Below, in pieces: positions 33,988 through 45,699 of a stretch of 64,000 nt of DNA (positions within the stretch are counted from its first letter, which is position 1; each line of letters begins with the position of its first letter). Made by a program: the position numbers and the translations under genes. This stretch comes from an uncultured Roseburia sp. (GTDB taxonomy: Bacteria > Bacillota > Clostridia > Lachnospirales > Lachnospiraceae), in assembly GCA_900539115.1 (NCBI GenBank), contig UQAQ01000001.1:1-64000 (forward strand), read 5' to 3'. The notes beneath the pieces were generated by a model that saw nothing but the letters and a program-made list of their open reading frames with translations, did no database searches and was not told the DNA's origin.

Positions 33988-35670
33988 TTAAAATGAATCA
34001 TTGAGGCACAGGACGCCCCAGCCGATCTGCGGATTGGGGTAAGTGCGCAAAGCAGGCAGTGGTCTGGCTCCGCGGATGAGCCAGGCTTTTATTTTTTGCC
34101 CGTAAAGAAACGGATCATTGCCCTGAATAATTCCGTACTGCATCAGAAGGGCGGCGCTTCCGGTTACAAACGGAGTTGCCATCGAGGTACCGGAGCGGGC
34201 GTTGTACCCGCCGCCGACGGAAGTGCTTGTGATATTGACACCGGGGGCGGCCAGATCCGGTTTGGTAAGCGAAAGGGCGGTAAATCCCTGCCCGGAAAAG
34301 GAAGCAAGCTGATTGGCATTGCTGTCGTAGGCCGCGACTGTGATCGGACGGAAGGCAGTGGAGGGGATGGTGAGAGAGGTTTCCGGATCCGCGACGAGAA
34401 AGCGCGTCTGTGGATTGATGCTGGAGGAAGAAGGCAGCCAAAGATCGAAACGTCCATTTCGAATGTTGACCGGAATCAACTGCCAGGTCCAAAGTCCCTC
34501 GGCAATCGTCTGCTGACCGGCGGAAGGAAGCATTTCTACATAAATTTCCTGAAAGATCTGATAGGGAGACGGTTCTCCGAAGAACCAGTACAGGTCAGTA
34601 TTGTCGAGGTGCGTCTGATAGGTCCCGATGTAATTTTCATTGAGAAATACCGATTTGCCGGATGGAGCAGTAAGACGGATCTGAAATTCATCGGAAAAAT
34701 CTTTCCAAAGCTGGATATTTAATGAAGTTTCCCCCGGGCCGACGGAAAGTTCTCTGGAAATAGGTGCCTGCGACAGCGTATCCGAAGCATGCCGCCCGAG
34801 ATTTCCTTCGTTTCCGGTGCCGACAGCGATTGTCGTACGCCCGATCGTGGCTATCGTATCGAGATAGGTTTCCAATAGCGAAAATCCGGTATGACTGCCA
34901 TAATTATTTCCGAAACTGAGATTGAGGGCGAGCGGCATTTGGAGTTCCAAAGACCGTCTGACACAATAATCCAGAGCGGTCATCAGTTCCGTAGTACGTG
35001 GAAAGGCATCCGGAAGAAGATTTCCAAGTTTTACCACGATCAGCCGGCTTTTTGTTGCAACACCGGTGTAAAGTCCACCACTGGCACGCCCATTTCCTGC
35101 GGCGATGCCGGCGACGTGAGTGCCGTGCCCCGAAAGATCCCTGCTCGGAAACGTTCCATCGTCTGCAAGCAGGGCGGCATTGATCTCTTCTTCGGAAAAT
35201 ACCTGTCCAAGAGTCTGATCCCACAGATTTACAATGCGCGTCGTCCCATCATCATTGCGAAAGTCCGGGTGATAGATGTCGATGCCGCTGTCGATGATAC
35301 CGATCAGGACATTTTCTCCCGTCAGATTTTTCGGGGGTCTTGTGACGGGAGGGATGCACGCTGCCGCTTTGGCTCCTGCCAGGGAAAACGACAGCCGTTT
35401 TGGTTTTTCGATGTATTCAATCTGGGGAAGAGCAGAAATTTCGTCAATCCGGTTTTCGGGCAGATACAGGATTCCATAGCCGCCAAATAAGGAGACGAGA
35501 GTGACATCCTCCGGTAAAACCAGGTCGCCGGAATAGCGGATGATTAATTCCCACGACTGTGTTTCCGGTGAATAGCCGGTTTCCAGAGAGGGACTTTTGG
35601 CACGTACGGAAGACGGAACAGACAGAGCAAGCTCCAAAGCGGTTTCAAGTTTTTGGTTTGTCATTTTCAT
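33988..35670 (-). CDS. S8 subtilisin-like serine protease, CspA-like
   Basis: A protease of about 560 residues with a complete triad: Asp in GIIDSGID, His in GHGTHVAGIAAG and Ser in GTSMATP. A long insert between His and Ser and a C-terminal beta-rich region match the Csp germination proteases of clostridia. There is no signal peptide, as in Csp proteins packed into spores. The start is 35670 or 35664 (both ATG); GAGG lies before them. It overlaps the end of sigK by 20-26 bases, so it may be made in the mother cell. A role in spore germination is inference. Confidence 0.85.
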   Translation of the reverse strand: MKMTNQKLETALELALSVPSSVRAKSPSLETGYSPETQSWELIIRYSGDLVLPEDVTLVSLFGGYGILYLPENRIDEISALPQIEYIEKPKRLSFSLAGAKAAACIPPVTRPPKNLTGENVLIGIIDSGIDIYHPDFRNDDGTTRIVNLWDQTLGQVFSEEEINAALLADDGTFPSRDLSGHGTHVAGIAAGNGRASGGLYTGVATKSRLIVVKLGNLLPDAFPRTTELMTALDYCVRRSLELQMPLALNLSFGNNYGSHTGFSLLETYLDTIATIGRTTIAVGTGNEGNLGRHASDTLSQAPISRELSVGPGETSLNIQLWKDFSDEFQIRLTAPSGKSVFLNENYIGTYQTHLDNTDLYWFFGEPSPYQIFQEIYVEMLPSAGQQTIAEGLWTWQLIPVNIRNGRFDLWLPSSSSINPQTRFLVADPETSLTIPSTAFRPITVAAYDSNANQLASFSGQGFTALSLTKPDLAAPGVNITSTSVGGGYNARSGTSMATPFVTGSAALLMQYGIIQGNDPFLYGQKIKAWLIRGARPLPALRTYPNPQIGWGVLCLNDSF

Positions 35671-36304
35671 AGGCCTCACGAAGTTTTTCCAATGCCCGTT
35701 TTTCAATCCGGCTTACATAACTGCGGCTGATGCCGTATTTTTTGGCTATTTCCCGCTGCGTGATCTCCGTCCGCTCCTGACTGTGATGGTGAGTGGGAAG
35801 GCCATAACGCATACGAATGATATCACGTTCCCGTTTGGTGAGAACAGTTTCCAGATATTGGTATATTTTTCTTGCGCTTTCTTCGAATTCGAGCCGCTCT
35901 GCGACATCCTCGTCATTGGTTTCCAGAAGATCCAGTAACTGAAGCATATTTCCCTCGCCGTCTTCTCCGTTGATCGGTTCCGAGAGAGAAATTTCTTTCG
36001 CTTGTTTTTTTGCACTGCGGAAGGTCATGAGAAGTTCATTGTCGATACAGCGTGAGGCGTAGGTTGCAAGGCGGACACCTTTGCCGGATTTGTAACTGTC
36101 CACGGCTTTGATCAGGCCGATGGTGCCGATGGAGATCAAATCTTCCTGTGGCAGGTCGCTTGAATTGTATTTTTTTACCAAATAAGCTACCAGCCGCAGA
36201 TTTCGTTCGATCAGGATTCGGCGAGCCTCCTTATCTCCTTGCTCATGAAGCTTGAGATAGTGTTCTTCCTCTTTGGCGGACAAGGGGGTAGGAAAAGATT
36301 GCAA
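35645..36304 (-). CDS. sigK: RNA polymerase sporulation sigma factor, sigma-K
   Basis: A sigma-70 family protein of about 219 residues. Region 2 has NLRLVAYLVKKY and DLISIGTIGLIKAVDSY; region 4 has ITQREIAKKYGISRSYVSRI followed by EKRALEKLREAYE. Both closely match sigma-K. The TTG at 36304 is preferred: GAGGTG (36316-36311) lies six bases upstream, while the GTG at 36313 is part of that site. The chain starts at QSFPTPLSAKEEE, which aligns with the mature form of Bacillus sigma-K, so no pro-sequence is present. The gene is uninterrupted by a skin element. Confidence 0.9.
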   Translation of the reverse strand: MQSFPTPLSAKEEEHYLKLHEQGDKEARRILIERNLRLVAYLVKKYNSSDLPQEDLISIGTIGLIKAVDSYKSGKGVRLATYASRCIDNELLMTFRSAKKQAKEISLSEPINGEDGEGNMLQLLDLLETNDEDVAERLEFEESARKIYQYLETVLTKRERDIIRMRYGLPTHHHSQERTEITQREIAKKYGISRSYVSRIEKRALEKLREAYENDKPKT

Positions 36305-36334
36305 TGGCGACACCTCAGAAACTAGCGTTATAGA

Positions 36335-36362
36335 TAATGTATGAAAAGAAGGGGAAAATAGT
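36335..36362 (-). promoter_or_regulatory. Sigma-K/sigma-E type promoter of sigK
   Basis: On the minus strand AC (36362-36361), 17 bases, then CATACATTA (36343-36335) fits the sigma-K consensus AC-N17-CATANNNTA exactly. The -10 also fits sigma-E. It is 31 bases upstream of the chosen start, with no competing sigma-A promoter seen, and would give mother-cell expression with autoregulation. Confidence 0.55.
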
Positions 36363-36483
36363 GCCTGACCGGGGGAAAAATAAAGAAATGGAATTTTTTT
36401 ACGGTTAGAGTAAAAATGTAATTGTTATGTTCGGAAATACATGTTATACTATTGTTATTTTATATTGGTAGGAGGAAATTATT

Positions 36484-37023
36484 GTGAAAGAAAAACAGAC
36501 AAAAAGAAAATTTGAAAAATATTCCATTTTTGCTTTGCTTTGTGGGATTGGATTGGTTGCAGCGGGGATTTTTGGGATTGTATCCAGTAGAATTGAAAGT
36601 TCCGAATATAAAAATTCGACAGATATACGAAAAGTCGCAGCTGTTATTGAAACATTGGAAACTCATGATGAAAAAGACGATAACGATGTTATTGTTGAAA
36701 CAAAATATAAGACCGGGGTTTCATTTGAGATTGATGGGAAAAAATATACGGGAAGATATCAATTTAATGCGTATGCGAGGGATTATGCAAAAAAGAATGC
36801 CTATGACAGATTAAGAAGGGGCGATACAATTGATGTCGAGGTGTATAAAACGAAAAATGGGGATTACAAAATATCGCCGGATGGAACTCCGGTGGACGTT
36901 CTCCTTTATTGTCTGGCAATCCTTTTTGGTGCTGTTATTATTGTAGGAATGCTTTATGAGATATTTGGAAGGAAAACCAAAAAAGGGGAAAGTGAACCAA
37001 CGGAAAAAGCGGAGAAAGATTGA
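36484..37023 (+). CDS. Membrane protein of unknown function, DUF3592-like
   Basis: A 179-residue protein with a hydrophobic segment near the N-terminus (about 14-34), a soluble middle region (about 35-138, with VSFEIDGKKYTGRYQF) and a second hydrophobic segment (about 140-160), then a charged tail. The plan resembles DUF3592 proteins. It uses a GTG start after TAGGAGGAAATT. It is followed after 23 bases by another unknown membrane gene, and the two are probably co-transcribed. Confidence 0.75.
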   Translation: MKEKQTKRKFEKYSIFALLCGIGLVAAGIFGIVSSRIESSEYKNSTDIRKVAAVIETLETHDEKDDNDVIVETKYKTGVSFEIDGKKYTGRYQFNAYARDYAKKNAYDRLRRGDTIDVEVYKTKNGDYKISPDGTPVDVLLYCLAILFGAVIIVGMLYEIFGRKTKKGESEPTEKAEKD

Positions 37024-37046
37024 AACAAAGGATAGGAAGGTGATTT

Positions 37047-38351
37047 ATGAATTTATCAGAAGCATTGTTGATTGCGGCGGCAATTGCTGTGTCTTGTGCC
37101 TTTTTTATTGGCGAGAAGATTATTAAAGTAGACTTTTCCGGATTTTTACCTAAAAACCGAAAGAGTGAGAGGATGAAAAAACTGCTTGTTCCGCGTGAGA
37201 CACCTTTGCAGGGAGAAAGACTTCATGGAAATATCAGGAAGAGTTTTGAACAAGTGCTGATTCCTCTTGGCAAAGCGGATAAAAGTTTGCTGCCGGCGAG
37301 AATGGATAGGATTTTTCGGAGAAAAACAGAGAAGCAGATTGAATTGTTGAAACAGCGTCAGCTTTGTCGTGACATTCGATTAGCGGATGTTGTGCCTTTG
37401 CCCAAGAACGATTTTAAAAGGTGGAATGATGATGGCAGAGAATGGCGGGAGTCTGTCTTGCAATGTAATGCAGTGGAGCGTCTTGTGCCGAAGGGAAAAA
37501 ACACACCTATCTATGAGCTGTATCATAAAAATGCCTATTTTAGGATTGTTCAGTCAAGACATATACGAAATACAGATCGTATAGAAAAAAAGAAAAATTA
37601 TTATGGAAATCATACAAAGATTATATGCCCATCCTGTGGTGCGGAAGTGAAATTAAGTAGTCAGAAAGCGGTTTGTTCATACTGCGGTGGTGTGCTGCAA
37701 AGTGATTTTTATGACTGGCAGACTGAGAAATTTGATATATATGAGAAGATGGGAACGAACTTGCGAAGAACTTTGCAACTCTTGGCATCTGTGTTCATTT
37801 TGTTTGTGTGTGTGTTTCTTTGCTTGTGGCTTATTCAGGATACCGAGGTATCCTTGGCGGCAGGTGTGGTGGCAGCGATACTTATTATGGTGGGAATTAC
37901 GGCTGTTATTGTTTGGGGGAGAATAAAACAGGAGAAACGGAGAGGGGAGATTGTCCGTTATTCTGAAAATTATTTGAGGTCATGTATCGGTGAGGTATTG
38001 TATGAGGAAAAAAAGGATACGGATTTGATGGATTATAGTATTGGAACAATTATTTTGAAAAAAGTTGTTAATACAGACGAAACGACGAAAATAATGATTC
38101 GAGTATATGTAAGCGAAACATATCTTCCGGAGAAAAAGAGACCATATACCAAAAAAGCAAAAAAGAAGCTTACACTACAACGGGCAAGATATCCTGAAAG
38201 AAGAAAAGCAGATGGAGCTTTTTTGATCGAGAAGGACTGTCCCTCTTGTGGTGCTAATTTTATACCGGATGCAAACCATTGTTGCTCGTTCTGCGGTTAT
38301 GGTTTGCAAGTTAATAATGCAAAATGGGTTGCAGCGGCGACGGAAGAATAA
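37047..38351 (+). CDS. Membrane protein with two zinc ribbons, unknown function
   Basis: A 434-residue protein. An N-terminal hydrophobic anchor (about 4-22) is followed by a basic region to about 185. The first zinc ribbon is CPSC at about 193-196 and CSYC at about 210-213, then there are two hydrophobic segments (about 245-295), a soluble segment with YSIGTIILKKV, and a second ribbon near the C-terminus (CPSC... CSFC). I do not recognise the family. The ribbons probably bind zinc and mediate contacts in the cytosol. It follows the DUF3592-like gene. Confidence 0.75.
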   Translation: MNLSEALLIAAAIAVSCAFFIGEKIIKVDFSGFLPKNRKSERMKKLLVPRETPLQGERLHGNIRKSFEQVLIPLGKADKSLLPARMDRIFRRKTEKQIELLKQRQLCRDIRLADVVPLPKNDFKRWNDDGREWRESVLQCNAVERLVPKGKNTPIYELYHKNAYFRIVQSRHIRNTDRIEKKKNYYGNHTKIICPSCGAEVKLSSQKAVCSYCGGVLQSDFYDWQTEKFDIYEKMGTNLRRTLQLLASVFILFVCVFLCLWLIQDTEVSLAAGVVAAILIMVGITAVIVWGRIKQEKRRGEIVRYSENYLRSCIGEVLYEEKKDTDLMDYSIGTIILKKVVNTDETTKIMIRVYVSETYLPEKKRPYTKKAKKKLTLQRARYPERRKADGAFLIEKDCPSCGANFIPDANHCCSFCGYGLQVNNAKWVAAATEE

Positions 38352-38403
38352 AAGGAAGTTTTTGATATTGATTCAGCAGAGGCACTTTGTTTTACGCATT
38401 CCT

Positions 38404-38432
38404 TTGACATGCCATCTCTTGTATGCTATGAT
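38404..38432 (+). promoter_or_regulatory. glgP promoter
   Basis: TTGACA (38404-38409) and TATGAT (38427-38432) with a 17-base spacer, 43 bases before the glgP ATG. Confidence 0.75.
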
Positions 38433-38475
38433 GAGTAGGAGAGTATAAACTAAGCTTTTAAGTGGAGGAAAGAGC

Positions 38476-40734
<2,259 letters not shown>

Positions 40735-40741
40735 GGCGTGT

Positions 40742-41614
40742 TCAGGACAAGAACCGTTTCAGATCGAAAAGTCCCCAGCCTTGTTTGTTGTGGGGCAGAC
40801 CGAGATCGGTACAGCTGTTTTTTAACCGGATTTTGACTTCTTTTGGTTCATAAAACCGGTATTTTGGTAAACTTAAAAGTAAGGCGATGCCTCCACTGAC
40901 AACCGGAGTTGCCATGGAGGTGCCGCTTTTTTTCGTATACGGAACTTTTTCGATGTTCGTATGATGACAGCTGACGATATGGCTTCCCGGCGTGATGACA
41001 TCGGGCTTTTTGATGCAATGGATGGTGGGGCCGGTGCCGGAATTTCCCTCTCTGCCATAATAACCGACGGTAATGACTTTGCGGCTGTTTCCGGGAGCAC
41101 TGATCGTACCGGCTTCCGGACCGCGGTTTCCGGCAGAAACCACGACCACGAGACCGGCATCCCAAAGTTCCTCTACTTTCCGCACGAGAGGAGAGGATTC
41201 ATCAAATTGCTTTTCTTTGGCGGTGCCGGCGGAAATATTTACGATGTTGATGCCATAGCGCATTCGGTTTCGGAGAACCCAGTCGATGCCGGTGCAGATA
41301 TTTTCGACGGTTCCTTCTCCGTAGCGGTTCAACACTTTGACTGCGACGAGATCCGCCCGGGGAGCGATACCGCGGTACAATCCCCGGCTTGCCTGGCCGC
41401 TTCCGGCAGCAATCCCGGCGACGTGGGTTCCGTGGCCGTAGTCATCGTAAGGCTGGCGGGTGGAAGAAAGGACGTCATGCCATCCGACGATGCGCCCGCT
41501 AAAGTCCGGATGTGGGGAGATTCCGCTGTCGAGTATGGCGATGCAGCTCCCTGCCCCATAGATATGCGCCCCATGTGCATAAGAGGCTTTGACGATTTCA
41601 CGGACACGATTCAT
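40742..41614 (-). CDS. S8 subtilisin-like serine protease, short cytosolic form
   Basis: A 290-residue minimal subtilisin with an intact triad: Asp in AILDSGISPHPDF (about 28), His in GHGTHVAGIAAG (about 62) and Ser in SGTSMATPVVSGG. There is no signal peptide or pro-domain. It resembles intracellular subtilisins (IspA-type). It is a single gene, convergent with glgP, and is the second S8 protease in the window. It is half the length of the Csp-like one, so their roles are probably different. Confidence 0.88.
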   Translation of the reverse strand: MNRVREIVKASYAHGAHIYGAGSCIAILDSGISPHPDFSGRIVGWHDVLSSTRQPYDDYGHGTHVAGIAAGSGQASRGLYRGIAPRADLVAVKVLNRYGEGTVENICTGIDWVLRNRMRYGINIVNISAGTAKEKQFDESSPLVRKVEELWDAGLVVVVSAGNRGPEAGTISAPGNSRKVITVGYYGREGNSGTGPTIHCIKKPDVITPGSHIVSCHHTNIEKVPYTKKSGTSMATPVVSGGIALLLSLPKYRFYEPKEVKIRLKNSCTDLGLPHNKQGWGLFDLKRFLS

Positions 41615-41679
41615 ACGAAATCCCGCCTTTTACCCTTTTGTTTTAGTATATGGAAAGCACAAGAAAGATGTGACTGCTG

Positions 41680-41708
41680 TTTACATCGCGTTAAAGATGT
41701 GTTATAAT
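41680..41708 (+). promoter_or_regulatory. Promoter of the DUF6270 gene
   Basis: TTTACA (41680-41685) and TATAAT (41703-41708) with a 17-base spacer, 28 bases before the ATG at 41737. It probably opens the surface-polysaccharide region. Confidence 0.75.
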
Positions 41709-41736
41709 TATGTCAATTATACCTTGAGAATGGAGA

Positions 41737-43824
41737 ATGAAAAATATCATGGAAATGCCAATTATACGTTTGAATGGTTCCTCTTATATCAATGATATGG
41801 AGTTAAAAGAAAGATATAAAGTATATAATGACAGCTGCTGGATCTCCCTTCTGTCTTTGGTGGGAAACCCGGACGGAGCGATCGTTACGGTAGATGAACC
41901 GGTATCGCCGCTTTTGACGATGGATCTGGAAAAACGGTTGAAAACCGCATTGGAAGAAGACCCGGCAGATTTTCTTGTGGTAGATATGTGTTATACGGCG
42001 GGACACCGCCTGTGTGTGTGGAAAGACCAGGTGTTTACGAAAAATCCAAAATTCGAAGAAAGCCGTTTTTATGCGGAGCATCAGGACGAGATGGAAGAGA
42101 TTGATGTGATGCGAGACCGGAATTTTGATTGGAAACCATATATGGACCGTTACCTGGAGCTGATTTCAAAATATTTTGACAAGGATCACATTATCCTTAT
42201 CAAATCCAGATGCCCGAAGTGGTTTGCAACCCATACCCATGTGCGGAAAGTACAAAAGAAGAGCAGCAAAGCATACAACAGCCGCATCAAAGAATTGGAA
42301 GACTACTTTGTGGAAAAAACGGATCCGTATGTGATTGACATTTATTCCCATTATTTTTTGGACTTTAATCACAAAAAGGGATATACCATGTCTTCTTACG
42401 AGAAACCGTTTTATCATCATGCGAGACGGCTGATTTCTTATATTATCCGCTATCAGCCGGAAAAACGGGTATTTACGGAAGATGAATTTTATATTCGTTT
42501 TGGGCGTTTTATCAAATATTATGATAATTTGTTTGCCAAAAATAACACGGCCCTTTTTATGGATGACAGCAAATTTATCGATCATCTGATCCTGAGTCTG
42601 GGAAGACCGGTTTTGGTAGAATTTGAGTATGATATCGTAAAAATACAGCAGGAAGGGTATGCAAGTATACAGGAGATCCTTGACAAATATGATTTCCGTT
42701 TTTCCGAAGGACTTTGCACCTGCCTGAAAGTGGTACAGGCTGTGGAAGAAGGCGATTTGTTTTGCGAAGGCGTGCAGTATGAAGCAATCTATGAGTATAA
42801 GATGAAGATTGTGAAAACTTATACGGAACTTGTTAAGAAAGAACTGGAAAAACGAGGCTGGCTGGAAGGCCCGCTGTATATCAATGAAGTGCATGCCGGA
42901 ACTTTTGATGCCATTCTGCGTGCGCTGGATGCCGGAAAAGGGAAAGAAGCCAAAAAGATATTGTTTGCGGCAGCCGAAGAAGATTTTGAACACGACCGCA
43001 TAAAAGAGTGCTATCATAAAGAACTGGAAGTGGACAAGCAGCTTGCGCCAATCCGTGCACTCAATGCCTTTTATGAGCCGGTTCAGGTGGATCTTTGGGG
43101 ATCTTGCATTACCCGCGAGATTTTGAACGAAGATACCGGGCGTTTTAAGATTGGCAAATACGCATACCGCAACAGCTTTTTATTTGCCTTTGACGAACCG
43201 ATCCCTTATGACGATACGAAATTTGAGAATCTGTCGTTATTTGAAAACAGCAATTGGCGTGTCGGATATATCAAAAGTGCGTTCCACAAGGATCTGCCGG
43301 GACAGCTGGAAGCGACCGGTTCCAAGTGGCTGCTTCTTGATTTTTACGACCTGATCTGTGATGTCGTAAAATACCGGGGCGGCTATCTTACGGCAGACAG
43401 CGAAGTGCGTGGACTTGGCTTTTATAAAGAGATCAAAGACGACTGTGAATTGACAACCGTAGAGGATGTGCTGAGTGATGAGGAGATCAAAGCACGTTTT
43501 GATACGTTTATCGAGTTTTTAAAACGCCGCTATGGAAAGCAGATCATTTTCATTAAAGCAGATGTAAAACTCAAATTTTTAGATTATCAACGTCGTAAAA
43601 AGAATATCCGCGGATATAAACAGGCGACTTTAAAGAAGAAAAAAGCCTTTTTGCAGAAATGGCAGGATTATTTCGAAAAACAGATGGACTGTCACGTAAT
43701 CGATTATGCGAAAGACTATGATGCAGATGATCTGTGCGTGTCTGGTGCATTCATGGTGCATTATGAAAAAGAATTTTACGAGAAAGGGTATCAGGCGCTT
43801 TTGGACATCATTTATAGAGGTTGA
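41737..43824 (+). CDS. DUF6270 protein with two SGNH-like modules
   Basis: A 695-residue cytosolic protein. The C-terminal part (about 450-690) carries the DUF6270 signature DLWGSCITRE, with LLLDFYDL and a late VIDYAKDY, as in SGNH-like proteins of polysaccharide loci. The N-terminal part (about 60-230) repeats the same plan without the GSC motif (FLVVDMCYTA, HIILIKSRCPKWF, VIDIYSHYF). The middle (about 230-450) is helical. Three ATGs are possible (41737, 41749, 41755). It is a candidate acyl- or sugar-modifying enzyme, but the reaction is not known. Confidence 0.75.
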   Translation: MKNIMEMPIIRLNGSSYINDMELKERYKVYNDSCWISLLSLVGNPDGAIVTVDEPVSPLLTMDLEKRLKTALEEDPADFLVVDMCYTAGHRLCVWKDQVFTKNPKFEESRFYAEHQDEMEEIDVMRDRNFDWKPYMDRYLELISKYFDKDHIILIKSRCPKWFATHTHVRKVQKKSSKAYNSRIKELEDYFVEKTDPYVIDIYSHYFLDFNHKKGYTMSSYEKPFYHHARRLISYIIRYQPEKRVFTEDEFYIRFGRFIKYYDNLFAKNNTALFMDDSKFIDHLILSLGRPVLVEFEYDIVKIQQEGYASIQEILDKYDFRFSEGLCTCLKVVQAVEEGDLFCEGVQYEAIYEYKMKIVKTYTELVKKELEKRGWLEGPLYINEVHAGTFDAILRALDAGKGKEAKKILFAAAEEDFEHDRIKECYHKELEVDKQLAPIRALNAFYEPVQVDLWGSCITREILNEDTGRFKIGKYAYRNSFLFAFDEPIPYDDTKFENLSLFENSNWRVGYIKSAFHKDLPGQLEATGSKWLLLDFYDLICDVVKYRGGYLTADSEVRGLGFYKEIKDDCELTTVEDVLSDEEIKARFDTFIEFLKRRYGKQIIFIKADVKLKFLDYQRRKKNIRGYKQATLKKKKAFLQKWQDYFEKQMDCHVIDYAKDYDADDLCVSGAFMVHYEKEFYEKGYQALLDIIYRG

Positions 43825-43849
43825 CAAGGTAGAAAAAGTGCTTTATACT
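43821..43849 (+). promoter_or_regulatory. Promoter inside the stop region of the DUF6270 gene, driving the polysaccharide operon
   Basis: TTGACA (43821-43826) overlaps the stop codon of the preceding gene; TATACT (43844-43849) follows after 17 bases. It may start the operon from 43903 onwards. No terminator is seen until after 60.7 kb. Confidence 0.7.
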
Positions 43850-43902
43850 TATATAAGATATGCCTTTTTTAGGCAGTAAAAGGGAAAGGTGGTAACCCCA
43901 CG

Positions 43903-45660
43903 ATGAAAAACGTACTGAAAAAGTACAAATGGGAATTTGTCGCTGTGGCAGTATTAATGTTGTTGGTATATGCTTCATTGGCGATTTCTTTCGATTTTAA
44001 AAATTATGACGTTTCTATGCCTATTGCTTACCAAGGCGGAGATGATTTTGGAACTGCTTATAAGCATGCGAAAGTGGTTTCGGATAGTCAAAGTACGTGG
44101 ATTTATGAGACGGAGCGGCTAGGTGCCCCATATGGAGCAGAATATTATGATTTTATGCCGGATTCGTTAATGAATGCAGATGTATTGTTCCTGAAGTTTT
44201 TTGGGCTGTTTTCCGAGGATCCGGTTGCGATTGTAAATATGACCATTATATTTTTGTTCTTTTTAATTGCGTTGATATCTTATTTTGTAATGAGACAGCT
44301 GGGGATTCGGCAGGATTTTGCAGTGATAGGAACTTTGCTTTTTGATTTTATGTATTATCATTTTATGCGGCTGGTAAGTCATTTTTGCTTAAGTTCGTAT
44401 GAATTTGTACCATTGTCGATTTTAATCTGTGTATGGCTGTGGAAAGATGATAAATTGTTTGAATTCGGAAAAGGATTCTTTAAATATAAGAAAAACTATC
44501 TTGTATTACTTTTCTTTTTTATGATTGCAAACAATGGAATTGGATATTACACATTTTTCACTTGTATGTTTCTTGCTATTACCGGGATTTCCAAGGCAAT
44601 GAAGCATCGTAGCTGGAAAGCAGTATTTCAAATGATTCGCATGGTGGTTTCGAATGTTTTGTTTATGGTAATTGCATTGATTCCGTGTATCATATACCAA
44701 ATTCAAAATGGAGCTAATCTTACAGAACGTTCACTTGCGGATTCTGAATTGTATGCATTGAAGATTGTACAGTTGCTGATTCCGTATAAAGATTATGGAA
44801 TACAAAAGTTACAGGAATATAATCAGGAATATTATCAGATATTTATCAAGACGGAGTCAATGACTTCGTACCTTGGTATTATGGCTGGCATTGGTTTTTT
44901 GGCATTGATTATTGGCTTGATGCGTAGACGGGAAATTGCCAGGCGGAGAGAACCGCTTGCCTTGTTTGTGGAATTAAATGTATTTGCAGTTCTTTTTGCT
45001 ACGATGGGCGGCTTTGGTGGAATCTTTGCCAATTTTGTAACCAGCCTTGTGCGAGGAACTAACCGTATTTCTATTTTTATCGCCTTTATGTCGCTTTCGA
45101 CATTGGGGATATTAATGACACGATGGATGAAAAAACAGAATAAGTATTCTAAAATATGGAAGCCGATTTGTGAAGTTCTTTTTTGCGCACTGGCAATATT
45201 TAGCTTGTATGATCAGGTCCCGGCGAGTGTGACAGGAGCAGCGGCGCAATTACAAGAAGAAAAGAATTCGGACAGCCGGTTTATAGAAAAGATAGAAGCA
45301 AGTGTACCGGAAAAATCTATGATTTTTCAGCTCCCGTATCATCCGTATCCGGAGGGAGGTCCCGTGAATCAAATGCAGGATTATCATTTGTTTATTGGAT
45401 TTATGTATTCCGAGCAGTTACGGTGGAGTTACGGTGGAAGCAAAGGACGCGAGGGCGATCTTTGGTATCAGCAGACTGCAGGAATGCCGGTAAAACAGAT
45501 GATAGACGAATTGAAGAAAAAAGGATTTGCCGGAATTTATGTGGACAAGCGTGCTTATGATGAGGAGAGTTTTGCTTCTCTGGATGCAGCACTAAAAGCA
45601 GAACTTGATTGTGAACCGATCAACAGTGCAAACGGAAATTTATATTTTTATGAATTTTAA
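43903..45660 (+). CDS. Large polytopic membrane protein, probable GT-C-like glycosyltransferase
   Basis: A 585-residue protein with about ten hydrophobic segments, a first extracytoplasmic loop rich in acidic residues (GGDDFGTAYKHAKVV) and a C-terminal soluble domain (about 440-585). This is the plan of GT-C or YfhO-type enzymes that use lipid-linked sugars outside the membrane. I do not recognise a specific family. It heads the polysaccharide operon, 40 bases before rfbF. The predicted site GGTGG precedes the ATG. Confidence 0.7.
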   Translation: MKNVLKKYKWEFVAVAVLMLLVYASLAISFDFKNYDVSMPIAYQGGDDFGTAYKHAKVVSDSQSTWIYETERLGAPYGAEYYDFMPDSLMNADVLFLKFFGLFSEDPVAIVNMTIIFLFFLIALISYFVMRQLGIRQDFAVIGTLLFDFMYYHFMRLVSHFCLSSYEFVPLSILICVWLWKDDKLFEFGKGFFKYKKNYLVLLFFFMIANNGIGYYTFFTCMFLAITGISKAMKHRSWKAVFQMIRMVVSNVLFMVIALIPCIIYQIQNGANLTERSLADSELYALKIVQLLIPYKDYGIQKLQEYNQEYYQIFIKTESMTSYLGIMAGIGFLALIIGLMRRREIARRREPLALFVELNVFAVLFATMGGFGGIFANFVTSLVRGTNRISIFIAFMSLSTLGILMTRWMKKQNKYSKIWKPICEVLFCALAIFSLYDQVPASVTGAAAQLQEEKNSDSRFIEKIEASVPEKSMIFQLPYHPYPEGGPVNQMQDYHLFIGFMYSEQLRWSYGGSKGREGDLWYQQTAGMPVKQMIDELKKKGFAGIYVDKRAYDEESFASLDAALKAELDCEPINSANGNLYFYEF

Positions 45661-45699
45661 GTAATATATGCGTACATCAACGCGGAAAAGGAGAGAAAA

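Noticed and set aside
35645..36313. Interrupted sigK with a skin element
   Set aside because: The reading frame runs unbroken from region 2 to region 4.
36313..36313. GTG at 36313 as the start of sigK
   Set aside because: The GTG is part of the GAGGTG ribosome site that serves the TTG at 36304.
42166..43017. 283-codon minus-strand frame inside the DUF6270 gene
   Set aside because: Phe/Ile-rich antisense translation, no ribosome site, and the plus-strand gene has family motifs.
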